NCBI GenBank assembly: GCA_032716605.1
Contig: CM064485.1
Span: forward strand, 35,785,158 to 35,849,157
Reading direction: 5' to 3'
Length of the DNA stretch: 64,000 bases
From: Paralithodes platypus
Taxonomy: Eukaryota; Arthropoda; Malacostraca; Decapoda; Lithodidae
Shown one piece after another: positions 1 through 11,306 of the stretch; the stretch's first letter is position 1, and each line of letters starts with the position of its first letter. Under the pieces are notes generated by a model that was not told the origin of the DNA, made no database searches, and saw nothing but the letters and a program-made list of their open reading frames with translations. The position numbers and the translations under genes were made by a program.

Positions 1-178
1 TTACGCTATATTAAATGCGTTACTATAATAGGTAAATAACGTGTAATCCATGGTTTACGCTATATTAAATGCGTTACTATAATAGGTAAATAACGTGTAA
101 TCCATGGTTTACGCTATATTAAATGCGTTACTATAATAGGTAAATAACGTGTAATCCATGGTTTACGCTATATTAAAT
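1..178. repeat. 54-bp minisatellite (3.3 copies)
   Basis: A 54-bp unit starting TTACGCTATATTAAATGCGT repeats at positions 1, 55, 109 and 163, the last copy being partial. The copies are essentially identical, so the array is young or recently homogenised. It is cut by the window edge, so its full length is unknown. Confidence 0.97.
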
Positions 179-1165
179 CTAAAGTGGGGTACATATTTCA
201 TGCTCCCTATCGCTCATGCACACATATTGGGAAGCCGAACAAGCCGCTTCGAGGTTGAGCGCTCGTCTCCTAGTCCCTTCATCATCATCATCTTCTTCAT
301 AAGTCTTTGAACAGATAAGTTGTTGTTTAACTTCATCCTGGCAGGTTTACTATCTTATATATATTATGAACTAACCCTCTCTCGGCATCACCTGCATGGC
401 TTCCTACATCATCTTGGTATCAATGCTTCAACACCGGTGATATTCCAACACACAGGTAACCGTAAGACTGTATTATATGGTACAGTATTTACTTTTCATA
501 CAGTCCACTTAATTACCACTAGTAACCATACCAATTGTGTCCAACATGAGTGAACTGATTTCCTCAGTCTTTCTTGTACTCAACAAGTAAGGTATGCTTT
601 GGAACTATATCCCTCAATGTCTTTCCCTCAGCCTATGACCATCCTATGACATGAAGTGCTTCAAGCTCTAGCAGACTTTAACTTGACTTAATAAAACAAC
701 CTATAAGACTTGTACACCCACCACTTTATCCTTTCGCACCCCTTTACCTCGAGAAATAGGAACCCCTTGGTATACGGTGCAGCTTATGCAACTCCTCTCA
801 TCAATTATTGGGGTTGGTATCTCAATTATTACTATATATTTAAGCATTATGTTAGAGTTGCGAACAGATGGATTAGAGGCATAGTGTGTGGGAATATGAC
901 TGGATAGAATGTTTTCTTGAATTTGTTTATAGCTTCAAGGTAAATGAAAGAGTTTACGTATTTACTGTAGTGCTATTGGAAGGCTTTGCAAACATGTATT
1001 TTATCCTGAAACTATAGATACTAACTCTTGATGGTGGCTAAATTCAGATAGGCTATCCCAATAATCGTCTCTACTTCATCTCTCTACAACTCTACACAGA
1101 GGTCATTCCCAAGCTATGTAAAAAAGCTGGCAATAGTAAACATTAAAATGTATCGTTGTATTATT
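179..1165. other. Spacer with no recognisable gene
   Basis: No open frame here resembles a known protein. Contents are a short (CAT)n run near 283-305 and a LINE 3' fragment (listed separately). The two small open frames of 65-77 codons at 320-553 and 710-907 have no recognisable motif and I do not call them genes. Confidence 0.6.
546..690 (+). repeat. 3' fragment of Jockey-like LINE family B
   Basis: The stretch containing CTTTGGAACT, CCTATGACCATCC and AAGTGCTTCAAGCTC matches, with gaps, the C-terminal coding end and 3' UTR of the LINE at 21.4-24.4 kb and the reverse complement of 15180-15380. It carries the family's conserved 'TGGAACTC..TCCCT' (Trp-Asn-Ser) coding signature. It is a short 5'-truncated remnant; no open frame survives. 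Confidence 0.5.
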
Positions 1166-1508
1166 TAAGGAGGGTCACCGTTTTTTTTTTTATCTTTCTC
1201 TCCTTTTCTCTCTTTCCCTGGTTTGTATCAATTCGGCCCCATTCAGCCAATTGTTTTAAGACGTTTATCCCCATTCAGGTGTCGATTTCATCCTGGCGAG
1301 CGAAAGTGAGCCAGCATTGTATGGAGAAATCCGACTTCGCCAGAGACATTTTTCTATCGAAAAATGTACAAATTTAGCTTGCTGTGAAAACAAATATATA
1401 TATATATATGCTGGCTCGCTGCCGCTCGCCAGGAAAATGTTGACACCTGGATGGGGGTAAACGTCTTAAATCAGTAGGCTGAATGGGGCCGAATGGATAC
1501 AAGCCAGG

Positions 1509-1556
<48 letters not shown>

Positions 1557-1577
1557 AACCGGTGACCCCCCTTAAGA
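1166..1577. repeat. Inverted pair of dispersed repeat family E
   Basis: The left half (1166-1379, plus) starts TTAAGGAGGGTCACCG and runs through GTGTCGATTT, CCTGGCGAGCGAAAGTGAGC and ATTTTTCTATCGAAAAATGT. The right half (1409-1577, minus) is its reverse complement and ends CGGTGACCCCCCTTAA. Together they form an imperfect hairpin of about 150-bp arms around a short (TA)n centre, with a (GA)n run at 1511-1553 in the right arm. The same family recurs at 20.1, 30.0, 30.4, 32.3 and 56.8 kb. No coding capacity; class unknown. Confidence 0.85.
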
Positions 1578-1722
1578 GGTAGAGTGGGATGAATAGTGGA
1601 GTAATTAAATATGTGTGGATAGGACTTAAAATACAATAATAGTTATATAATTTGTATATTATAGCTCATGATTAGTTATATGTAGCATATATACAGGATA
1701 CAGTAAAACAACTTTGCATGTT

Positions 1723-1761
<39 letters not shown>

Positions 1762-2636
1762 GCAGATAAACAGGCATTATTATGAATACAAACATAAGTA
1801 AACAGATTGCTTGATATATCTAGGCAAATTTATTAAATATTTATGTAAATTTACATGATACATGATGATAAGCATATCTTATAGACACACAGTAATGATC
1901 TTAATTAGAAAACGGATCATATGAAAGATATAATAAGGTTAATTGGAACAAGTGATTAATGAAAGAGGAATAAGCTCAAACACGAAACAAATATATGAAA
2001 CTAAACAGAACGAAAGAGTTGCAGTTGCAGCCGAAAAAATACAGGATTTGTAGGCGAAGGCAAGGGGATATTCGCTGAATTTTAAAACATGTTTTATATA
2101 TGTGAATGTTACTTTACTTTGTACGATAGAAGAAAACAAATACAAACCATGAATTCATGCAGTCGGTGAAATAATGTAGATGCAGTATAAAATTATTTTA
2201 TGTATGGTGCATGTTGTTGTGTATTAATGAAATGTAGCATAGCAAATTAATACAATGTAGGTGTCGCAATTAGTTTAGCAATAATTGTAACAATGAAACA
2301 GTTGTTGTTTTATATATTAACTTAAATACATTATGTTTTATGTTTAGTACGGTACGAAATTATTATCATATTCTAGTATTAATATCTATTAATATTGAAA
2401 TAATAATTTATATTATATCTAAAATTATTTCATAAATAATGATTTATTCTATTAAAACAAATATTTATATCATAGTTATCATAATGATGATTATTTTTAC
2501 AACAATTGCAACGAAATGATTATATGTCAAAGATGTATAGCTATCTGTCATTTGCCAATCAAGCTATCAAAATATAATGTATTAATATATCCATCAATCT
2601 AGCCATTTTCCTATGTATCCAAATACCTATCGAAAT

Positions 2637-2678
<42 letters not shown>

Positions 2679-2679
2679 C

Positions 2680-2731
<52 letters not shown>

Positions 2732-3222
2732 ATATATATATTGGGAGCTAGTAGTACTGTAGTAGCATTAGCAGCATAAATGTTAGTTTTTTTTTTATTT
2801 GTTATTGTTGTTAGTTGTAGTAGCAGTAGAAGTAGCAGTAGATTATAGAAGAAAAAAACGTATTCATATCATGGTCTTTGGTGGTAGTCAGAACAGGCAG
2901 ACATACAGACAGGCAACACCAAACCAAACAGACAAGATAATTACACATAGGCCTAAACCATCTTATCTCATACCGATTGCAACAAACATTTATACCTATC
3001 GCAAGTAGATAAACTAATGAATACAAATGAAAAGCGGGAAGGAATACAAAAACACTAAGCGATGGAGGGGAAGAAAATCGTAAAATAAAATCGGGCCAGA
3101 AATTCCCTTTCGAAATGGTCAAGGCGGTTCCTCCCTCAATATATTTTTTGGCATTGTGAGTGAGTACATATATCTGGACTTGCTGTGAGGTGCGAGACAG
3201 GCTTATCATCTGCTTTGTGCGA

Positions 3223-3295
<73 letters not shown>

Positions 3296-3568
3296 CTGTG
3301 TGTGTGTGTTTTGTGTGAAGAGAGGTTGTTGATACTGTCGTTCTGTTATATATAGTTGTTGTTATCGGCGTGTGTTTCTGTGTGTGTGGGTGGGTGGGTG
3401 GGTGGGGGGGGGGGGGGTGGAGAGAGAGACCATTCGTTCCATTGTGTATTGTCATGGTGCAAGTGCTTGTATATTTATTTATCTATTATCTAGTTATATA
3501 TATATTTTGTATTTTGTTATGTTATACATTGTGTTTTGTGACGTGTTATATTGTTTGATGTACTGTAT
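1578..3568. other. AT-rich spacer with microsatellites
   Basis: No gene is seen. The region holds (TG)n at 1724-1759, two (TA)n tracts at 2638-2675 and 2684-2741, a compound (TG)n(AG)n tract at 3223-3291, and (GGGT)n plus poly-G at 3385-3418. A 214-codon minus frame at 2811-3455 is only the translation of these simple repeats (His-Thr, Ser-Leu runs). T/G-rich DNA from about 3430 to 3568 leads into the first CR1 tail. Confidence 0.8.
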
Positions 3569-3773
3569 AAGAACATAAGAAAATGGGAGTCTGCAGAAAG
3601 CCGATTGGCCTAAGCAAGGCAGATCCCTGTCCCACACAACCCCAATTACAAAGCCCAATTATAGGCTCAACACTCTAATACCCTGAGGATCATCTTACCA
3701 AACCGGTTAGAGATTAACGCAGGATTACGGGGGTCTGCAGAGCGCTGATTGGCCCAACCCGGCTGATCCCCCT

Positions 3774-3947
3774 TCACACCCAACCCTTCTCGTCCATATG
3801 CTTATCCAATTTTTTCTTAAAGCTCCCTATCGTTCTTGATCCCACTATATCACTTGGTAGCCTATTCCACCCATCTACAACTCTGTTACCAAACCAATAT
3901 TTGCCTATATCTTTTCTGAAACGAAATTTATCTAATTTGAAACCATT
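3774..3947 (-). pseudogene. CR1 ORF2 C-terminal end belonging to the outer copy
   Basis: Encodes the last ~58 residues of ORF2, beginning GFKLDKFRFRKDIGKYWFGN and ending HMDEKGWV-stop, near-identical to the end of the inner copy at 4161-4335. Its first codon abuts the tail of the inner CR1, and the outer copy at 6996 lacks exactly this part, so it is the displaced 3' end of the outer element. The 3' UTR continues to 3569. Confidence 0.88.
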
Positions 3948-6900
3948 AAGAACATAAGAACATAAGAAAATGGGAGTCTGCAGAAAGCCGATTGGCCTAA
4001 GCAAGGCAGATCCCTGTCCCACACAACCCCAATTACAAAGCCCAATTATAGGCTCAACACTCTAATACCCTGAGGATCATCTTACCAAAACGGTTAGAGA
4101 TTAACGCAGGATTACGGGGGTCTGCAGAGCGCTGATTGGCCCAACCCGGCTGATCCCCCTTCACACCCAACCCTTCTCGTCCATATGCTTATCCAATTTT
4201 TTCTTAAAGCTCCCTATCGTTCTTGATCCCACTATATCACTTGGTAGCCTATTCCACCCATCTACAACTCTGTTACCAAACCAATATTTGCCTATATCTT
4301 TTCTGAAACGAAATTTATCTAATTTGAAACCATTGGTACGAGTTCTTTCGCTATCACTGAGCTTTAGTACATTTGTCATGTCCCCTTTGTTAATCCCACT
4401 AACCCACTTGAACACCTCTATCATATCCCCTCTAACTCTGCGTCTCTCTAACGAATGTAAACCTAATTTCTTCAACCTTTCTTCATACGGAAAATTTCTA
4501 ATATTATGGATCATTTTTGTCATTCTACGCTGAATTCTCTCCAATGAATCTATGTCCATTCTGTAATAAGGACACCAAAATTGGACAGCATAATCCATAT
4601 GGGGTCTCACTAATGACAAGTAAAGTTTTAAGATAACATCAGCAGTTCTGTTACTCACACTCCTAGAGATGAACCCGAGAATCCTGTTTGCCTTATTACG
4701 AACGCTTATACACTGTTTTCTAGGCTTCAAATCATTGCTAACAAACACACCTAGATCTTTCTCGCAGTCTGAATTTTCTAATTCTAAATTAGCTAGTTTA
4801 TATTTAACATTTGTTTGCATCTTCCCTATCTTTAATACCTTGCATTTGTCAATGTTAAACTTCATCTGCCAATTTACTGACCATTCATGTAAGGTATCTA
4901 GATCCCTTTGGAGGCACTCTATATCGCTATCTGAATCAATTGATCTCCCCATTTTAGTATCGTCTGCGAATTTACTTATCCTACTAGTTATACCTAAATC
5001 TAGGTCATTTATGTATATAAGAAACAACAGGGGACCTAATACCGATCCCTGGGGGACACCACTTTTGACTGCTCCCCACTCTGACTTGGTACCATTTATG
5101 CTGACTCTCTGTTTCCTACCAATTAACCATGACCTAATCCATCCCAACAACGACCCTCCTATTCCATGTGCCTCAACCTTTCTCATCAATCTCTCATGAG
5201 GGACTCTGTCGAAAGCTTTACTGAAATCTAAATATATAATATCATATGACTTGTCACTATCTACTGCTTCATATACCTCTGAGAAAAAACTAAGCAAATT
5301 AGTAAGGCAAGAACGTCCCTGAGTGAATCCATGCTGAGAAGAATTTATTAAGTTAAATTTTACTAAGTGGCTTCTAATTTTCCTAGCAATAATAGACTCT
5401 AGCAACTTTCCTATGATTGATGTGAGACTAATGGGACGGTAATTGGATGCTATCGATTTATCACCTTTTTTGAAGATCGGAACTACATTTGCAAGCTTCC
5501 AAGCTTCTGGAACTAAACCTGTTTCTAATGACTTGTTAAATATAAATGCTAATGGACTACTTAACTCATCTCTGCATTCTTTTAATACTCTAGCATATAC
5601 CTCGTCAGGACCAGGCGATTTTTGAGGTTTCAGTGTGTCAATTTCCTTAAGCACATCATTTCTACTTATACTAACTGTACTTAACATATTTTCTATACTA
5701 TCACTATATACCATATTGACTTCTGGAATCTGTGCCAAATTTTCATTAGTGAAAACGGAAAGAAACTGACTATTTAATGTACTGCACATTTCTAAATCAT
5801 TTTCTGTTATTTCTCCTATTGAAGTTTTTAGGGGGCCTATTTCATCTCTAACTTTAGATTTATATAGTTGGTAAAAAGCTTTAGGGTTATTTTTTGAGTC
5901 GCTGGCTATCCTTATTTCATAATTTCTTTTTGCTTTCCTGATTTCCTTTTTGACCTGTCTTGATAGAGTCTGATAGTATATATGTAAATGATTTTCACCT
6001 TTCTTTATTTTTCGATATATTCCTTTCTTTTTTCCTATAAGATCTATTAGCTTATTAGTCATCCATTTTGGTTGGTTCTGCGTCGATCTAAATCTTCTTT
6101 TAGGGATATTTATTTTGAGCATTGTGGAGTGAAGCAATAAACTGTTTATATGTAGGTGGCAAGTTTAACTCTGGCATATCCTGACTTAATCGCTTAACAA
6201 TAGGGTCCACCCTTAAGTCTCTTCTTAGCCCACCATAATCGGCTTTTCTGAAATCTGGGATAAGTGTCGTATTCTCTTTAGCATTCCCTGTCCATTGTAT
6301 ATTAAAATAAATAGATTTATGATCGCTATTTCCTAGGTGGTCACCAATCTCTACATTATTTATCATATGTTCATTGTTACTGAAAACTAAATCAAGAATA
6401 GTAATACCTCTAGTCGGCGTATCTATGAATTGAAATAAAAAACTATCTTGTACTACCTCTATAAACTCTACTGAATCGGAGTCGCCTATTTGGTGCTGCC
6501 AATCAATGTTCGGAAAATTAAAATCCCCCATAATGCACACATTGCTAAACCTTGATGCTATTTTAATTTCCTCCCATAACGATTTTCCGCCATTTCTACT
6601 CATATTAGGCGGTCTATATATAACTCCAATAACTATGGTCTCACTACCTTCGTTAACTTCTACCCAAAACACTTTCATTATCATTATTTAGTCTAATACC
6701 TGATTTAATACAGCTTTTTAATGTACTCCTGACAAACACTGCTATACCCCCGCCCCTCCTACTTGTTCGGTCATATTTAAACAAACTATATCCTGGAATA
6801 TCAAATTCTGCTAAAAAATGCCTAGATTCTGTATTAATCCACGTTTCAGTTAGCGCTATTATGTCTATATTTTCTGTGCTAACGAGTGCTCTAAGTTCGT

Positions 6901-6995
6901 TCATTTTGTTACATAAACTCCTACAATTTGTATAATATACCCTCAACCTATTACTTTTATTTGCAACTAATTTTCTATTGTGTTTAGTACGAGTA
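3948..6995 (-). mobile_element. CR1 LINE (inner copy) nested in the outer CR1
   Basis: Same family and nearly identical in sequence to the outer copy. Its complete 3' end with octamer tail lies at 3948-3970. Its 5' end is truncated just upstream of the endonuclease, at the ORF2 position equivalent to 9641, so it lacks ORF1. Eight filler bases (TACGAGTA, 6988-6995) copy the adjacent target sequence. CATT occurs on both sides (3944-3947 and 6996-6999), a possible 4-bp target duplication. Confidence 0.9.
4161..6946 (-). pseudogene. CR1 ORF2, inner copy, two frameshifts
   Basis: Three overlapping frames make one ORF2. The 5' frame (6946 to about 6680) starts at RVYYTNCRSL. A 1-bp insertion near 6665 shifts to the frame holding GVIYRPPN and GDFNFPNIDW (6684-6100). 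A 2-bp deletion near 6105 shifts to the long frame (6137-4161, 658 codons) holding the linker, the reverse transcriptase (DFSKAFDRV, GVPQGSVLG, FADDTK) and an intact C-terminus ending KGWV. The catalytic residues are retained; only the indels break it. Confidence 0.9.
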
Positions 6996-9801
6996 CATTG
7001 GTACGAGTTCTTTCGCTATCACTGAGCTTTAGTACATTTGTCATGTCCCCTTTGTTAATCCCACTAACCCACTTGAACACCTCTATCATATCCCCTCTAA
7101 CTCTGCGTCTCTCTAACGAATGTAAACCTAATTTCTTCAACCTTTCTTCATACGGAAAATTTCTAATATTATGGATCATTTTTGTCATTCTACGCTGAAT
7201 TCTCTCCAATGAATCTATGTCCATTCTGTAATAAGGACACCAAAATTGGACAGCATAATCCATATGGGGTCTCACTAATGACAAGTAAAGTTTTTAGATA
7301 ACATCAGCAGTTCTGTTACTCACACTCCTAGAGATGAACCCGAGAATCCTGTTTGCCTTATTACGAACGCTTATACACTGTTTTCTAGGCTTCAAATCAT
7401 TGCTAACAAACACACCTAGATCTTTCTCACAGTCTGAATTTTCTAATTCTAAATTAGCTAGTTTATATTTAACATTTGTTTGCATCTTCCCTATCTTTAA
7501 TACCTTGCATTTGTCAATGTTAAACTTCATCTGCCAATTTACTGACCATTCATGTAAGGTATCTAGATCCCTTTGGAGGCACTCTATATCGCTATCTGAA
7601 TCAATTGATCTCCCCATTTTAGTATCGTCTGCGAATTTACTTATCCTACTAGTTATACCTAAATCTAGGTCATTTATGTATATAAGAAACAACAGGGGAC
7701 CTAATACCGATCCCTGGGGGACACCACTTTTGACTGCTCCCCACTCTGACTTGGTACCATTTATGCTGACTCTCTGTTTCCTACCAATTAGCCATGACCT
7801 AATCCATCCCAACAACGACCCTCCTATTCCATGTGCCTCAACCTTTCTCATCAATCTCTCATGAGGGACTCTGTCGAAAGCTTTACTGAAATCTAAATAT
7901 ATAATATCATATGACTTGTCACTATCTACTGCTTCATATACCTCTGAGAAAAAGCTAAGCAAATTAGTAAGGCACGAACGTCCCTGAGTGAATCCATGCT
8001 GAGAAGAATTTATTAAGTTAAATTTTACTAAGTGGCTTCTAATTTTCCTAGCAATAATAGACTCTAGCAACTTTCCTATGATTGATGTGAGACTAATGGG
8101 ACGGTAATTGGATGCTATCGATTTATCACCTTTTTTGAAGATCGGAACTACATTTGCAAGCTTCCAAGCTTCTGGAACTAAACCTGTTTCTAATGACTTG
8201 TTAAATATAAATGCTAATGGACTACTTAACTCATCTCTGCATTCTTTTAATACTCTAGCATATACCTCGTCAGGACCAGGCGATTTTTGAGGTTTCAGTC
8301 TGTCAATTTCCTTAAGCACATCATTTCTACTTATACTAACTGTACTTAACATATTTTCTATACTATCACTATATACCATATTGACTTCTGGAATCTGTGC
8401 CAAATTTTCATTAGTGAAAACGGAAAGAAACTGACTATTTAATGTACTGCACATTTCTAAATCATTTTCTGTTATTTCTCCTATTGAAGTTTTTAGGGGG
8501 CCTATTACATCTCTAACTTTAGATTTATATAGTTGGTAAAAAGCTTTAGGGTTATTTTTTGAGTCGCTGGCTATCCTTATTTCATAATTTCTTTTTGCTT
8601 TCCTGATTTCCTTTTTGACCTGTCTTGATAGAGTCTGATAGTATATATGTAAATGATTTTCACCTTTCTTTATTTTTCGATATATTCCTTTCTTTTTTCC
8701 TATAAGATCTATTAGCTTATTAGTCATCCATTTTGGTTGGTTCTGCGTCGATCTAAATCTTCTTTTAGGGATATATTTATTTTGAGCATTGTGGAGTGAA
8801 GCAATAAACTGGTTATATGTAGGTGGCAAGTTTAACTCTGGCATATCCTGACTTAATCGTTTAACAATAGGGTCCACCCTTAAGTCTCTTCTTAGCCCAC
8901 CATAATCGGCTTTTCTGAAATCTGGGATAAGTGTCGTATTCTCTTTAGCATTTCCTGTCCATTGTATATTAAAATAAATAGATTTATGATCGCTATTTCC
9001 TAGGTGGTCACCAATCTCTACATTATTTATCATATGTTCATTGTTACTGAAAACTAAATCAAGAATATTAATACCTCTAGTCGGCGTATCTATGAATTGA
9101 AATAAAAAACTATCTTGTACTACCTCTATAAACTCTACTGAATCGGAGTCGCCTATTTGGTGCTGCCAATCAATGTTCGGAAAATTAAAATCCCCCATAA
9201 TGCACACATTGCTAAACCTTGATGCTATTTTAATTTCCTCCCATAACGATTTTCCGCCATTTCTACTCATATTAGGCGGTCTATATATAACTCCAATAAC
9301 TATGGTCTCACTACCTTCGTTAACCTCTACCCAAACACTTTCATTATCATTATTTAGTCTAATACAGCTTTTTAATGTACTCCTGACAAACACTGCTATA
9401 CCCCCGCCCCTCCTACTTGTTCGGTCATATTTAAACAAACTATATCCTGGAATATCAAATTCTGCTAAAAAATGCCTAGATTCTGTATTAATCCACGTTT
9501 CAGTTAGCGCTATTATGTCTATATTTTCTGTGCTAACGAGTGCTCTAAGTTCGTTCATTTTGTTACATAAACTCCTACAATTTGTATAATATACCCTCAA
9601 CCTATTACTTTTATTTGCAACTAATTTTCTATTGTGTTTAGCTAACTTATTATTTCCTGTTGAACTACTAGCTCTAGACGGAAATTCTACTCTATCAGTA
9701 TTCTCATCTTTACTATCAGTTACATGTGTAGTGTTATCGATACTACTATTACACATCACTATATCCGCACTATCTTGACTGATTATTTCTATTTTACTCA
9801 C
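6996..9801 (-). pseudogene. CR1 ORF2 (endonuclease-reverse transcriptase), outer copy
   Basis: The frame runs 835 codons from Met at 9801 to a nonsense codon at 7294-7296 (TTA Leu to TAA), then continues in the same frame to about 6996; the last ~60 residues lie at 3774-3947 beyond the nested CR1. In order: AP-like endonuclease with TNCRSL, ALTETWI, GDFNFPNIDW and NSDHKS; a basic linker with QPKWMTNKL; reverse transcriptase with NYRPISLTS, YLDFSKAFDRVPHERL, GVPQGSVLGPLLF and the catalytic FADDTK; then a thumb/C-terminal region with EKDLGVFVS, ILGFISRSV, LVRPHMDYAVQFW and PYEERLKKLGLHSLERRR. FADDTK and the C-terminal motifs are typical of CR1. Only one point stop plus the insertion inactivate it, so it is recent. 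Confidence 0.92.
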
Positions 9802-9866
9802 TGGTTTGTCACATGAAGTACCTGCTCCATATGGAGACAGTATTTTACTTACACACCCAGGTTTTT

Positions 9867-10757
9867 TTAACGAAACCCCGCAACAATCTTGTCGAGTGAG
9901 CTGGCCAAGGTCGAAACTCCTAGTCGAGAGAGATGTACTCCATCCTGGGCATACAGTTCATCCTTACCATAAAAGAGGGACCAGTTATCCAGGAATGGAA
10001 TAGTATTTGCCTTACAATACTTCTCCAGCCGGCTATTTACACCAATAGCCCTGGAGGACCATTCCTTCCTTACCCCTCTTCTAGGCAGGATACTGTTTAC
10101 CACAGGAACTCCACCTTTTTCCTTGATCCTCTCCAACATTTCCTGATACTTGGAGAGCAACTCCTCAGTCCTGCATCTCCATATGTCGTTGCTCCCTGCG
10201 TTGAGGAAGATGATGGGGTCCTCCCCACTCACTTCCATGACAGCATCTATCTTCTCAGCCACCCTCCCGACTCCGGCACCAGGCACGCAGACAACTTTAC
10301 CAACCTGAGTGTTTGTTGCCCTGCCAAGGTATCTAACCAATGAATCACCGACAATGAAAACAGACTTAGCTTTTTCCTTTTGTCGGCGTGTAGCAGCAGT
10401 TGTTGCAGCAACAGCAGCAGACTTCCCCCCCTCCCCTCTCACTGCCTCGATGATCGCCACTTCATCGCCATCACTCTCATCAGCCAAGGTGCTGAAGTTG
10501 TTGTGGGTCTTGACTGGCTGCCTTTTCAGCTTGCAGGCCGTTGCACTAGTTGACACCACTTTCCAAGGGGCTTCACGATCCCTGGGAACACTTCCGGTAG
10601 CCTCACACTTCTTCTCCGCCATAGCTAGTCTCAAGGCCAAATTTTCATCTTTGAGACACTGAATCTCCTGCTCCACACTCTCCAGTCTCTCTTGCAAAGC
10701 AAGACAAAGCTGGAGAGTATGGGAGGAGACAGCAGACTCATCAACAACAGCCATCAC
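9867..10757 (-). CDS. CR1 ORF1 protein with SGNH/GDSL esterase domain
   Basis: A 296-residue intact frame. Residues about 15-50 form a probable coiled coil (LQERLESVEQEIQCLKDEN). A Lys/Ala-rich linker follows, then an SGNH hydrolase core from about residue 130: GDS in block I (FIVGDSLVRYLG, catalytic Ser), NAGSND in block III (oxyanion Gly/Asn), and DGVHLS near the C-terminus (catalytic Asp and His). CR1-type ORF1 proteins of this kind are RNA-binding partners of ORF2 whose esterase may act on lipids or membranes; that role is family knowledge, not shown here. The stop lies about 65 bp before the ORF2 Met, the usual CR1 two-ORF layout. The start Met-Met at 10757 is the first in frame after a roughly 95-bp leader. 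All catalytic residues are present. Confidence 0.9.
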   Translation of the reverse strand: MMAVVDESAVSSHTLQLCLALQERLESVEQEIQCLKDENLALRLAMAEKKCEATGSVPRDREAPWKVVSTSATACKLKRQPVKTHNNFSTLADESDGDEVAIIEAVRGEGGKSAAVAATTAATRRQKEKAKSVFIVGDSLVRYLGRATNTQVGKVVCVPGAGVGRVAEKIDAVMEVSGEDPIIFLNAGSNDIWRCRTEELLSKYQEMLERIKEKGGVPVVNSILPRRGVRKEWSSRAIGVNSRLEKYCKANTIPFLDNWSLFYGKDELYAQDGVHLSRLGVSTLASSLDKIVAGFR

Positions 10758-10855
10758 TATGAAAGTTCACTAGGACCTCACTAAGGGTAAACAGGTTCAC
10801 TAGCGGTCACTGGGGACGTCCGCACAGGTCAGGGGTCAGAGAGCAACTGACCAAC
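10758..10855 (-). promoter_or_regulatory. 5' UTR of the outer CR1
   Basis: About 95 bp between the ORF1 start and the edge of an unrelated CR1 endonuclease fragment. LINE 5' UTRs carry internal RNA polymerase II promoters; none can be mapped by eye. The sequence has repeated GTCACTAG/CACTAG-like words and no open frame. Whether the true 5' end is reached is unknown. Confidence 0.5.
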
Positions 10856-11306
10856 TGATCGCTATTTCCTAGGTGGTCACCAATCTCTACATTATTTATC
10901 ATATGTTCATTGTTACTGAAAACTAAATCAAGAATATTAATACCTCTAGTCGGCGTATCTATGAATTGAAATAAAAAACTATCTTGTACTACCTCTATAA
11001 ACTCTACTGAATCGGAGTCGCCTATTTGGTGCTGCCAATCAATGTTCGGAAAATTAAAATCCCCCATAATGCACACATTGCTAAACCTTGATGCTATTTT
11101 AATTTCCTCCCATAACGATTTTCCGCCATTTCTACTCATATTAGGCGGTCTATATATAACTCCAATAACTATGGTCTCACTACCTTCGTTAACCTCTACC
11201 CAAACACTTTCATTATCATTATTTAGTCTAATACCTGATTTAATACAGCTTTTTAATGTACTCCTGACAAACACTGCTATACCCCCGCCCCTCCTACTTG
11301 TTCGGT
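10856..11306 (-). pseudogene. CR1 endonuclease-only fragment
   Basis: About 450 bp almost identical to the outer CR1's endonuclease (RRGGGIAVFVRS to GDHLGNSD), truncated at both ends. Its downstream end is fused to the 5' UTR of the outer CR1, sharing only TGATCGC-like microhomology. The upstream end stops at TTGTTCGGT against T/G-rich spacer. It is either an independent scrap or an extra piece added during insertion of the outer element. Confidence 0.88.

Larger units (their letters stand above)
3569..10855 (-). mobile_element. Near full-length CR1 LINE (outer copy), split by a nested CR1
   Basis: A CR1-clade non-LTR retrotransposon read on the minus strand. It has a 5' UTR (10758-10855), ORF1 (9867-10757), ORF2 (from 9801) and a 3' UTR ending in tandem 8-bp units like TTCTTATG, comparable to the octamer tails typical of CR1. 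Its 3' piece lies at 3569-3947 and its main body at 6996-10855; the 3.05-kb block between is a second CR1. The 5' end of the small piece and the 3' end of the large piece meet exactly when the block is removed. Total length without the insert is about 4.2 kb, normal for CR1. Defects are one nonsense codon in ORF2 (7294-7296), a 12-bp in-frame deletion near 9365, and the insertion. Confidence 0.9.

Noticed and set aside
2811..3455. 214-codon open frame on the minus strand
   Set aside because: It is a translation of (TG)n, (AG)n and (GGGT)n microsatellites; low complexity with no domain.
4669..5199. 176-codon plus-strand frames opposite CR1 ORF2 (also 7334-7864 and 12241-12771)
   Set aside because: Antisense shadows of the reverse transcriptase; they recur in every CR1 copy only because the copies are similar.
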